From assembly GCA_964351395.1 (NCBI GenBank), contig CAYGOF010000005.1, positions 1-64,000 on the forward strand: 64,000 nt of DNA. Direction: 5' to 3'. Numbering within the stretch: the stretch's first letter is position 1; each line of letters starts with the position of its first letter. Below the pieces are notes generated by a model that saw only the letters and a program-made list of their open reading frames with translations, had not been told where the DNA came from and did not search any database. Position numbers and translations under genes: made by a program. This stretch comes from Imperialibacter sp964351395. GTDB lineage: Bacteria > Bacteroidota > Bacteroidia > Cytophagales > Cyclobacteriaceae. Shown in pieces: positions 45,423 through 53,272 of this stretch.

Positions 45423-46766
45423 ATGGATTTAACACATTTAACGGCTATTTCTCCCATAGACGGTAGATATAGAAAACAAACAGCTCCATTAGCTCCCTAT
45501 TTTTCTGAATGGGGACTGATTCGCTACAGGCTGCTGGTGGAAGTAGAATATTTTATCGCATTATGTGAAATCCCTTTACCAGCGCTTGGAAGCTTCCCGA
45601 AAGACAAATACAATGGGCTACGGAGCATTTATAAGAGCTTTTCAGAGCAGGATGCACTGGCCGTTAAAGAAATTGAGAAGACGACGAATCACGATGTAAA
45701 GGCGGTTGAGTATTTTATCAAAGACAAAATGGATGCAGCAGGCTTATCAGCCTATAAGGAGTACATCCACTTTGGCCTCACCTCACAAGACATCAACAAT
45801 ACAGCCATTCCATTAAGCCTGAAGGAGGCATTACAGGATGTTTATTTACCTAAATTAAATGAAATAGTAGCCTCGCTGGCGACTATGGCTGCGCAATGGG
45901 AAAAAATACCCATGCTTGCAAAAACGCACGGTCAACCAGCCTCGCCTACCCGGCTTGGAAAGGAGATCAGGGTTTTTCAGGTAAGACTAGAAGAACAAAT
46001 AAGAGGGCTTAAAGAGATCCCGTTTGCTGCTAAGTTTGGCGGTGCCACAGGCAATCTCAATGCGCACCATGTGGCATTCCCTACCTATGATTGGGCTGAA
46101 TTTGCCAACGGTTTTGTCGCCAAAAGCCTTGGATTAAAAAGAAGCTCGCCCACGACGCAAATAGAGCATTATGATCACATGGCGACTCTTTTTGACGCCC
46201 TAAAGCGCATTAATACTATCCTGATCGATTTTTCAAGAGATGTTTGGCAGTATATTTCGATGAACTACTTCAAGCAGCGCATCAAAGCGGGCGAGATTGG
46301 TTCGTCGGCGATGCCTCATAAAGTAAACCCGATCGACTTCGAAAATGCTGAAGGCAACCTCGGTATAGCCAATGCGATTTACGAGCACCTTTCAGCCAAG
46401 CTGCCAATTTCCCGCCTACAAAGAGACCTAACAGACTCAACTGTGTTGAGAAATATCGGCGTACCCATTTCACATAGTTTGATTTCATTACTTTCGCTGG
46501 CTAAAGGCATTGGCAAGTTAGAATTGAATCAGGCAGCAATAGATGCTGACCTGGAGGACAACTGGGCAGTAGTGGCTGAAGCCATTCAAACTGTGTTGCG
46601 TAGAGAAGGCTTTGCCAACCCCTACGAGACCCTTAAAGCACTTACCCGAACCAATACGAAAATAACTAAGGAAAGCATAAGCACCTTCATTGATGAACTT
46701 GAGGTGACTGAAGACATAAAAAAAGAGCTGAGATTAATCAGCCCTTTCAGTTTCACGGGGATTTAA
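45423..46766 (+). CDS. purB: Adenylosuccinate lyase
   Basis: Cleaves adenylosuccinate to AMP and SAICAR to AICAR, the partner step of purA at the left end of the window. The 447 residues include the family signature GSSAMPHKVNPIDFENAEGN near residue 296 and the catalytic KTHGQPASPT segment. The initial motif LTAISPIDGRYRKQT marks the E. coli-like PurB subgroup. A TAATTTTG box (45383-45390) lies 32 bases upstream of the ATG, without a matching TTG at 19-21 bases, so it is a weak promoter call. Confidence 0.97.
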   Translation: MDLTHLTAISPIDGRYRKQTAPLAPYFSEWGLIRYRLLVEVEYFIALCEIPLPALGSFPKDKYNGLRSIYKSFSEQDALAVKEIEKTTNHDVKAVEYFIKDKMDAAGLSAYKEYIHFGLTSQDINNTAIPLSLKEALQDVYLPKLNEIVASLATMAAQWEKIPMLAKTHGQPASPTRLGKEIRVFQVRLEEQIRGLKEIPFAAKFGGATGNLNAHHVAFPTYDWAEFANGFVAKSLGLKRSSPTTQIEHYDHMATLFDALKRINTILIDFSRDVWQYISMNYFKQRIKAGEIGSSAMPHKVNPIDFENAEGNLGIANAIYEHLSAKLPISRLQRDLTDSTVLRNIGVPISHSLISLLSLAKGIGKLELNQAAIDADLEDNWAVVAEAIQTVLRREGFANPYETLKALTRTNTKITKESISTFIDELEVTEDIKKELRLISPFSFTGI

Positions 46767-46792
46767 GGCTATATCATCAGCCCAGTCCCTTT

Positions 46793-47485
46793 TTATAGCT
46801 CTTTGATACGGATATTGCGGAACCACACTTTGTTTCCATGGTCCTGCAAGGCTATCTTTCCTTTGGAAGATTTCCCAAAGGCTTCCCATGTCGCAAACTT
46901 GCTTTCACTCACCATTTTATCCCAAACCGGTCCGCTGGTAGGATACTCAACTACTTTCTTTCCATTCATGTAGTGAGTGGCCTTACCGTCTTTGATCACT
47001 AATTTCACTTTGTTCCACTCCATGGCAGGCTTGTACGCAGAGGGGTCGCTCGGAGGGATCATGTCATACAACGAAGTAGCCAGGCGATTTCCGTTTTTAC
47101 CCTGCTTGGCATCTGGGTGCCTCTCGTTATCTAGCACCTGCATTTCAGGCCCTGTGTAATAAGGGGCATTGTATTTAGGGTCTTCAATACAGTGAAACAT
47201 AATGCCACTGTTACCACCTTCAGATATTTTCCATTCCAGCTCTAACTCAAAGTCGCCATATTCTTTATTGGTAACCAAATCGCCTGCACCGCCTTCAGTG
47301 AGTACAATGGCTCCGTCTTCCACTTGCCATTTAGGGTCTACGCCAGACTTGTTATAAATATGCCACTGATCGATGGTTTTTCCGTCAAAGAGAGAAACCC
47401 ACTTACCTTTTTGTGCATTGGCAGTAAATGAAAGGCAAAAGCCAAGCAGAGCTACCATGCTCATTTGTTTTACTACTTTATTCAT
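46793..47485 (-). CDS. DUF1080 (3-keto-disaccharide hydrolase-like) secreted protein
   Basis: A 230-residue exported protein with a signal peptide ending TANAQKG. The single DUF1080 domain (about residues 25-225) is a concanavalin-like fold. Landmarks are WVSLFDGKTIDQWH, GDFELELEWKISEGGNSGIMFHC and KVWFRNIRIKEL at the end. Recent family members hydrolyse 3-keto-glycosides; whether this one does is inferred. It stands alone, convergent with purB. Confidence 0.88.
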   Translation of the reverse strand: MNKVVKQMSMVALLGFCLSFTANAQKGKWVSLFDGKTIDQWHIYNKSGVDPKWQVEDGAIVLTEGGAGDLVTNKEYGDFELELEWKISEGGNSGIMFHCIEDPKYNAPYYTGPEMQVLDNERHPDAKQGKNGNRLATSLYDMIPPSDPSAYKPAMEWNKVKLVIKDGKATHYMNGKKVVEYPTSGPVWDKMVSESKFATWEAFGKSSKGKIALQDHGNKVWFRNIRIKEL

Positions 47486-47600
47486 TTTGAAGAGTTTTAT
47501 GCCCTAGGGCGTTGTTCAGTTTCAGAAAACACTAAGTAGATATGATTTTAATTACCTACCTAGAGAATATTTCTAAATGTACCGAATGAATGCCATATGG

Positions 47601-48131
47601 TCAATTTCGGCGATAAACTGGCAAAGATAAAAACGATAGTTGCTGGTTCAGAGGCATTGGGGAAGCGTCACCTACAAAATCTCCGGTATTGATCCGACAA
47701 TCTTCAATCCGGTTTTTCAATATCAGCTTCCAAAATGGGGTACGGCGGAAAACGAGACCAGTTTTAACCCAGAAATTATGGGTCATCTTCGTCCAGGGTG
47801 TTTCATAGCCGGGCTGCCCTTCTTTAAGTAAAACGTACTCAAAACCCATTCTTTGGGTTTCCTGTACAGCACACGGATTGCCATACAGCACCCCTTTGGT
47901 TTCAGTGATGATAATATAACGCGGGTATTGCTGCCGGGGGAAATCCTTCACCGCATCATTCTTCTTCTTTTGTTTCAGCACCCACGATGGAGATTCCTTG
48001 CTGATGGCCTTTTCTTTTGACTGGGCAAATACACCATCCATACTAGCTACATAGAAGCCGAATGCAATTATGAACGTAGAAATAAGAAGCCGTTGGCGCA
48101 TGGTTTCGAATATACTGTTAATTCTCCTCAA
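47601..48131 (-). CDS. Hypothetical exported protein
   Basis: A 176-residue protein with a signal peptide (LISTFIIAFGFYVASMDGVFAQ, residues about 15-37). The first methionine (48131) or the one at residue 11 (48101) could be the start. The mature part is basic and has two Cys, in the NPCAVQET and RIEDCRIN segments, which might form a disulfide. No family recognised. It is isolated and divergent from the methyltransferase gene. Confidence 0.6.
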   Translation of the reverse strand: MRRINSIFETMRQRLLISTFIIAFGFYVASMDGVFAQSKEKAISKESPSWVLKQKKKNDAVKDFPRQQYPRYIIITETKGVLYGNPCAVQETQRMGFEYVLLKEGQPGYETPWTKMTHNFWVKTGLVFRRTPFWKLILKNRIEDCRINTGDFVGDASPMPLNQQLSFLSLPVYRRN

Positions 48132-48180
48132 TCAATATTTCCTTATTTCGATTCCAAGCTGGTTTAGGCCTCGAATCTAC

Positions 48181-48188
48181 TATATTTG
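48181..48188 (+). promoter_or_regulatory. -7 box of the methyltransferase gene, TATATTTG
   Basis: TATATTTG at 48181-48188 fits the TAnnTTTG -7 element. It overlaps the upstream-most possible TTG start at 48186, which therefore lies outside the transcript and is rejected as the start of translation. Confidence 0.55.
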
Positions 48189-48218
48189 CAGGCATTTTGG
48201 AACCAGAACGTCATAGTT

Positions 48219-48986
48219 TTGAAGCACATCATCAGTTTTTTATTACGTACAGTACCCAGAAAATACCTTCAGCTATTTAGCCACTGGGTGCTCAAAGTCG
48301 TATCTATTTTCTACATCGGCAACAAAGTCGAATGTCCGGTATGCAACGCCCATTTCAGGAAGTTTTTGCCCTATGGAAGACAATCGAGGGAAAATGCACT
48401 TTGTCCTAATTGCCTGGCCCTGGAACGACACCGCCTGATGTACCTGTTTTTGAAGGAGAAAACTAATTTTTTTACAGCCAACTTGAAGGTGCTTCATGTC
48501 GCACCAGAAATTTGCTTTATCGACGCTTTTGAGAAGCTTCACAAAGACAACTACATTACCGCTGACATAGAGTCGCCATTGGCAAAAGTGAAAATGGACA
48601 TCCATCAGGTTCCTTTCAACGATAATTCATTTGATGTGGCGTTTTGCAACCACGTAATGGAGCATGTAGATAGTGACATAAAAGCCATGAGTGAATTATG
48701 CAGGGTGTTAAAACCAGGTGGCTGGGCCATCATTCAGGTACCATTTTTCTACCCACTTGACGACACAACAGTAGAAGACATCACCATTACCGACCCTAAA
48801 GAGCGCTATCGTAGATTTGGCCAGGACGATCACGTAAGAAAATACGGAAAAGACTATGCCCAGCGATTGGCCAGTGCCGGATTTATCGTTGATGCCAATG
48901 AGTACGTTAAAGAATTACCAGAGGAAACAGTGACTCGTTATGCGCTGCCTCTCAACGAAACAATCTTCTTTTGCAAGAAACCTTGA
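48219..48986 (+). CDS. SAM-dependent methyltransferase with zinc-finger-like N-terminus
   Basis: A 255-residue class I methyltransferase. The central domain (about residues 90-210) has VLHVAPE as the SAM-binding strand and FDVAFCNHVMEHVDSDIKAMSELCRVLKPGG as motif II to post-II. A CxxC-x25-CxxC set near residues 38-70 (VECPVCNAHF, ALCPNCLALER) may bind zinc. The substrate is unknown; proximity to two GT2 glycosyltransferases suggests glycan or lipid modification. No ATG lies in frame before the zinc-finger region; TTG 48219 is preferred to TTG 48186 because a -7 box covers the latter. Confidence 0.8.
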   Translation: MKHIISFLLRTVPRKYLQLFSHWVLKVVSIFYIGNKVECPVCNAHFRKFLPYGRQSRENALCPNCLALERHRLMYLFLKEKTNFFTANLKVLHVAPEICFIDAFEKLHKDNYITADIESPLAKVKMDIHQVPFNDNSFDVAFCNHVMEHVDSDIKAMSELCRVLKPGGWAIIQVPFFYPLDDTTVEDITITDPKERYRRFGQDDHVRKYGKDYAQRLASAGFIVDANEYVKELPEETVTRYALPLNETIFFCKKP

Positions 48987-48987
48987 G

Positions 48988-49980
48988 CTATTTATAGAAG
49001 CTTTCTTTAAAACCAAATTTTGGTTTTCTTCTGAGAACAAACACTTCCCAGGCACCCTTTAAAAAGCCTAAGCCGTAACCAACAAGCTGCACAAAGGCAG
49101 CTGGTATGGATAGTATTCCTGCAGAGAGACCGTTTTTTATCGTAGAGTCAACGAGAATAATTCCTGAAAAAATTAACAAAGGGAAAAGCCGATTAGCGTT
49201 AAAAAGCAATGCCCATACAGCGAAAAAAACAACCCCTATTGTAAACAAAGCTGGAAATGTATGCACAGCTTTCATTGACCCTGGATGCAATAATTGCAGA
49301 TGAATCCGTGCTACACCGGAATTGAAGACTTGTTTGTAAAAAAGCCTGAAATTACTCCGTCGCTTATGAAACACCCAGGCTGCTTCGACCAAGACACCGC
49401 CAACGCCTGCTTCTTCAACACGCAAACTGAGGTCAATGTCCTCACCAAACCGCATGTCTCTGAACCCGTTGATCTTCCGGAATAAAGAGGTTGCAATTCC
49501 CATATTGAAGCTGCGGGGTTTGTAAGCTTCCATCGACTTTTTTCTTCCGCGAATGCCCCCTGTTGTGACAAAAGAAGTCATAGAGTAATTGATTGCCTTT
49601 TGAATGGCAGAGAAATCAGAAGCTGCTTTATCGGGCCCTCCAAAAAAGGAAGGTATTTTCGAAAGCGATTCAATGGCAGACAAATATTCAGGCGGAACAA
49701 TAACATCGGAGTCGAGAAAAATCAAACAATCGCCTTTGGCTTTTGAAGCCCCATTGTTTCTGGCAGCACCAGGGCCACTATTGGGTTGAAACAGATAAGT
49801 CAGGTCGAGTCGGTCAGCATATTGCCCAACCACTTCGTCGGCCTTGCGGTCCGAGCCATCCTCTACCACAATCACTTCAAAATTTTTACTTGTTTGGCCG
49901 CAAAGGCTATTAAGAAGTTCGGCAATTTCTTCCGGCCTGTTATACACAGGCACTATAAATGAAAACCTGGGCTTACTCAT
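48988..49980 (-). CDS. Family 2 glycosyltransferase with C-terminal membrane segments
   Basis: A 330-residue GT2 enzyme. The N-terminal catalytic domain (residues 1 to about 230) has FSFIVPVYNRPEE, the VVEDGSDRKAD nucleotide-binding region and DSDVIVPP carrying the metal-binding DxD-type motif. Two or three hydrophobic segments at about 240-310 anchor it in the cytoplasmic membrane. Last gene of a six-gene leftward run; its ATG overlaps the stop of the preceding GT2 gene by four bases, ATGA. Confidence 0.9.
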   Translation of the reverse strand: MSKPRFSFIVPVYNRPEEIAELLNSLCGQTSKNFEVIVVEDGSDRKADEVVGQYADRLDLTYLFQPNSGPGAARNNGASKAKGDCLIFLDSDVIVPPEYLSAIESLSKIPSFFGGPDKAASDFSAIQKAINYSMTSFVTTGGIRGRKKSMEAYKPRSFNMGIATSLFRKINGFRDMRFGEDIDLSLRVEEAGVGGVLVEAAWVFHKRRSNFRLFYKQVFNSGVARIHLQLLHPGSMKAVHTFPALFTIGVVFFAVWALLFNANRLFPLLIFSGIILVDSTIKNGLSAGILSIPAAFVQLVGYGLGFLKGAWEVFVLRRKPKFGFKESFYK

Positions 49981-50945
49981 AGACCCGATCTTTCTATGAT
50001 CAGGTAGTCTTTGTCTTTGTTTCCGGTGATGCTTACCATTTCAGCCAGAAAGCCAACCAGAAAAAGCTGCACGCCTACCACAACGGCCAAAAGTGAGATG
50101 TAAAACAGGGGTTGATCGACTATTTCCCGTACCTGTAGCTTCAGCCTGAGACCATTCCATTTTTCAAAAGCCATATAGGCGGTAACTCCTGCACCGAAGA
50201 GAAAGGATAGTGTGCCCAAGGTCCCAAAAAAGTGCATCGGCCTTCTTTTGAAACGGGTCACGAAAGAAATAGAGAGCAAATCCAGAAAGCCAAATATGAA
50301 GCGCTCCAAACCAAATTTTGTCTGGCCATGCTTTCGTTCATAGTGAGTGACTTCCTTTTCGCCTATGCGATTAAACCCACTCCATTTAGCAATAAGCGGT
50401 ATATAGCGGTGCATTTCACCATACACTTTGATGTTTTTTATCACAACGGATCGGTATGCCTTCAGTCCGCAATTGAAGTCGTGCAATGGAATACCCGACA
50501 TCAATCTGGTAACACCATTAAAAAAACGAGATGGAATTGTTTTACTGATGGGGTCGTGTCGTTTGCGCTTCCAGCCCGACACCAAATCATACCCCTCTTC
50601 GTTGATCATACGATAAAGAGGAGGGATTTCGTCCGGACTATCCTGCAAGTCGGCGTCCATGGTGATCACCACATGCCCTTCGGCTACTGCAAACCCCTCA
50701 TGCAATGCGGCAGATTTGCCGTAATTTCGATTTAGCCGTAAGCCTTTGACGCAGGGATTACCCAGGCCAATTTCCTGTATAGTTACCCAGCTCCCATCTG
50801 TGCTCCCATCATCGACCAAAAGTACCTCATAGGAAAACTGGTTGTCCTCCATAACCCGCTTGATCCATTCACACAATTCCTGCAATGATTCCTCTTCATT
50901 CTTGAGAGGAATCACTACAGAAATATCAGGCTTATTTTTTGTCAT
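49977..50945 (-). CDS. Dolichol-phosphate-mannose-synthase-like GT2 glycosyltransferase
   Basis: A 322-residue GT2 enzyme of the DPM1/ArnC/GtrB type, which moves a sugar onto undecaprenyl phosphate. The catalytic domain (residues 1-230) has ISVVIPLKNEEESLQEL, LLVDDGSTDGSW, ITMDADLQDSPDEIP with the conserved DADLQDSP and the GLKAYR segment. Two C-terminal membrane helices follow (FGTLGTLSFLFGAGVTAYM, LFYISLLAVVVGVQLFLVGFLAEM). Its start shares one base with the DUF4199 stop. Confidence 0.92.
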   Translation of the reverse strand: MTKNKPDISVVIPLKNEEESLQELCEWIKRVMEDNQFSYEVLLVDDGSTDGSWVTIQEIGLGNPCVKGLRLNRNYGKSAALHEGFAVAEGHVVITMDADLQDSPDEIPPLYRMINEEGYDLVSGWKRKRHDPISKTIPSRFFNGVTRLMSGIPLHDFNCGLKAYRSVVIKNIKVYGEMHRYIPLIAKWSGFNRIGEKEVTHYERKHGQTKFGLERFIFGFLDLLSISFVTRFKRRPMHFFGTLGTLSFLFGAGVTAYMAFEKWNGLRLKLQVREIVDQPLFYISLLAVVVGVQLFLVGFLAEMVSITGNKDKDYLIIERSGL

Positions 50946-51463
50946 TAAACTTCAAGTTGCGGATCGGTCTTTTTGGTAATCGCCGACACAATAAGGCTCA
51001 AAATAAACCCTAAAAATAAAAGGCTTACTATACCAATTACAAACATCATTCCCGGGTTCATAAAATTCTCGGTAATGGCCATAGCCTGGTCAATCTGTGC
51101 ATCTGGCATACCTTGCTCTTCCATGTTGTACCTGGTCTTTTCCAGCATAGTTTCTATGAACGAGGGGTCGACAAAAGTTATATAAATAAAGCTGAATACT
51201 GAGCTAATCAGGCCACCTACCAGTGATATCCAAAACCCAATCCCGAGGCCCTGACCAAAGGAAAGAAATCCATCTCCTTCTTCTTTATATTTTTTGTGGG
51301 CGAGAAAGATGATCGCTGCTAAAAATATGTAGTTGATCCATGATGCCCAAGATTCAAAAATCAAGCCTGTTAATTGAAGTATCAGGCCATAAATGATCAT
51401 CACAACGCCGGCAATAACTCCATATTGCAGACCTACTCCTCTTGTTGTTACTTCCTTTTCCAT
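50945..51463 (-). CDS. DUF4199 membrane protein, second
   Basis: A 172-residue protein with four predicted membrane helices: two near the N-terminus (GVIAGVVMIIYGLIL, WINYIFLAAIIFLAHKK), one around residue 80 and one near the C-terminus. The layout and the FLSFGQGLGIGFWISLVGGLISSVF segment match DUF4199, a Bacteroidota family of unknown function. It follows a diverged paralogue by five bases and overlaps the GT2 gene by one base. Confidence 0.85.
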   Translation of the reverse strand: MEKEVTTRGVGLQYGVIAGVVMIIYGLILQLTGLIFESWASWINYIFLAAIIFLAHKKYKEEGDGFLSFGQGLGIGFWISLVGGLISSVFSFIYITFVDPSFIETMLEKTRYNMEEQGMPDAQIDQAMAITENFMNPGMMFVIGIVSLLFLGFILSLIVSAITKKTDPQLEV

Positions 51464-51468
51464 AGTGT

Positions 51469-51990
51469 TTAGTTTTTAGGTTTAGTTCTTAAAATCATTG
51501 AGAGGATGATCGTGAAGAGTAAGCCATAAACCATTTTTTGTAAAAAAGATTCGAAGGAGATTTTGATGGTGCTTGTTGCACTAATACTTTGAATCATTTC
51601 ATCAAAGCTTTCCTGCCCAACCTCTGCAATGGTTTCGGCTCTGTCACTTTCAGCGCTCGCTAATGCATTAGTAACAAAGTCAGTTAAAAGATTACAATCG
51701 TAATACTCCAAAAATAACAATGTAAACATTGCCAACAAGACAGCTATTGAAAAATAACAAAAGAAACCGACTGTCATTCCCTCCCAAAAAAACATCACTT
51801 TCCCGTTGTTGCTATCTCTAAATTCCTTGATGGCTGAGAATATAAAAAGAGCCAAAAGCGCTTCATCAACCATGCCTTCTGCCAACAGTGGGTTGTCTCC
51901 AAATGAATATATGACGACAAACAGAATCATAATGACAACCGCGCCAATCACCCCATATTTGAGAGGTACGTTAATCAATGGGTTCTTCAT
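51469..51990 (-). CDS. DUF4199 membrane protein, first
   Basis: A 173-residue four-helix membrane protein, diverged from its neighbour but with the same plan, including KVMFFWEGMTVGFFCYFSIAVLL. ATG 51990 (MKNPLINVPLKYGVIG) is used instead of the upstream 52032, because it is only 4 bases after the dihydroorotase-like stop and gives the family N-terminus. Function unknown. Confidence 0.82.
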   Translation of the reverse strand: MKNPLINVPLKYGVIGAVVIMILFVVIYSFGDNPLLAEGMVDEALLALFIFSAIKEFRDSNNGKVMFFWEGMTVGFFCYFSIAVLLAMFTLLFLEYYDCNLLTDFVTNALASAESDRAETIAEVGQESFDEMIQSISATSTIKISFESFLQKMVYGLLFTIILSMILRTKPKN

Positions 51991-51994
51991 CTCC

Positions 51995-53272
51995 TTAATT
52001 ATTGCTAGCGTACGTGTAGCCGTTGCCCACAACCATTGCCACTTTGCCTTCGAGCTCTTTGTTTAAGAAAGGGCTGTTGTCGGACTTGCTCATGTTTGTT
52101 TTCCGGTTGAATGTCCAGCGGGCAGATGTGCTGGCTACGGTGAGGCATGCAGGTGCCCCTGCCTCCATGACTACCTGCTCAAATCCGAGCACCTTTCTTG
52201 GCCCCTGAAAAACAGCTGGTAGCGACTGCTCGAGCGAGAGTTCTCCTTTAGCATCGAGCTGATTGAGAATCGGCCATAGCGTCTGCAGGCCGATGATGCC
52301 AAATTCAGCCAAGTCAAACTCCAGTTTTTTACTCTCCTCGTCATGAGGCTCATGTGCTGACACGATGGCGTCGATGGTGCCATCTTTTACAGCGGCAACA
52401 AGTGCCTTCCTGTCTTTTTCAGTTCTAAAGGGAGGCGATACTTTATAACTCGTATCGAACGAGCTTAGATGAGAATCGTTGAATACAAGGTGGTGCGCTG
52501 ATACATCACAGGTCACAGCTAGTCCACGTTTCTTGGCTTTTTTGATCATGTCGACTGCCTCAGCCGAAGACACAAGAGAGAAATGCAGCTTACCCCCAGC
52601 ATACTCAAGTAAACGCAGGTCGCGCTCCACCATGATTGTTTCAGCAGTTACCGGCACACCCCTCATGCCCAGTTGAGTACTTTCTAGCCCTTCGTGCATC
52701 ACACCAAACTTGGCCAGCCATTTATCTTCTGCCCTGTTCATCAGCAAACCATTGAGTGGCTGCAGGTACTGAAGTGTTTTCAACAGAATATCAGTATTCC
52801 AGATCGGCTGATGTCCATCGGTGAAAGCTACGGCCCCGGCATGGTGAAGATCGATCATTTCAGAAAGCTCCTCCCCTTTACGGCCCAGCGTCACTGCTGC
52901 CATAGGGTGGATTTTCGTGACTTTGCCTCGCCCCTTCGATAAGAGGTATTCAATATCGTTTTTGGTTTGGATCGTAGGCAGTGTATCGGGCAGCAAGCAA
53001 ACGTCGGTAAAACCACCGGCGGCAGCGGCAGCTAAGCCAGATGCAAGGTCTTCCTTGTGCTCTAAGCCTGGGTCGCAAAAGTTGGCCCGTAGATCGAACC
53101 ATCCCGGTGTTACTACCAAATCGTTTCCTTCAATTACCTTTCCGGAGCCACTGGTTTCTTTTAAGCCGATATAGTCAATTTTTCCGTTTTTCACGGTTAA
53201 ATGGACTTTTTTCAGATGAAATTCCGAGGAGGGGTTGATTAATTGTACACCTTTTAGGTATAGACTACTCAT
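51995..53272 (-). CDS. Dihydroorotase-like protein, probably non-catalytic
   Basis: A 425-residue amidohydrolase of the dihydroorotase family (the usual annotation is pyrC). The catalytic set is missing. The zinc motif HxHxR is replaced by Arg62, Asn64 and Cys66 in DLRANFC; the HxED histidine is Arg170 (NRAED); a further metal His aligns with Leu223 (HFSLVS); and the catalytic Asp in TDHAPH is Ala296 (SAHEPH). Fold-supporting segments such as CDVSAHHLVF are kept. Non-catalytic dihydroorotase homologues in Pseudomonas act as partners of aspartate transcarbamoylase; a similar structural role is inferred here. Translationally coupled to the BatA-like gene upstream by a four-base overlap. Confidence 0.85.
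   Translation of the reverse strand: MSSLYLKGVQLINPSSEFHLKKVHLTVKNGKIDYIGLKETSGSGKVIEGNDLVVTPGWFDLRANFCDPGLEHKEDLASGLAAAAAGGFTDVCLLPDTLPTIQTKNDIEYLLSKGRGKVTKIHPMAAVTLGRKGEELSEMIDLHHAGAVAFTDGHQPIWNTDILLKTLQYLQPLNGLLMNRAEDKWLAKFGVMHEGLESTQLGMRGVPVTAETIMVERDLRLLEYAGGKLHFSLVSSAEAVDMIKKAKKRGLAVTCDVSAHHLVFNDSHLSSFDTSYKVSPPFRTEKDRKALVAAVKDGTIDAIVSAHEPHDEESKKLEFDLAEFGIIGLQTLWPILNQLDAKGELSLEQSLPAVFQGPRKVLGFEQVVMEAGAPACLTVASTSARWTFNRKTNMSKSDNSPFLNKELEGKVAMVVGNGYTYASNN

Noticed and set aside
50232..50735. Plus-strand frame of about 167 codons opposite the DPM1-like glycosyltransferase
   Set aside because: Antisense shadow with no signal peptide, domain or ribosome-binding site.
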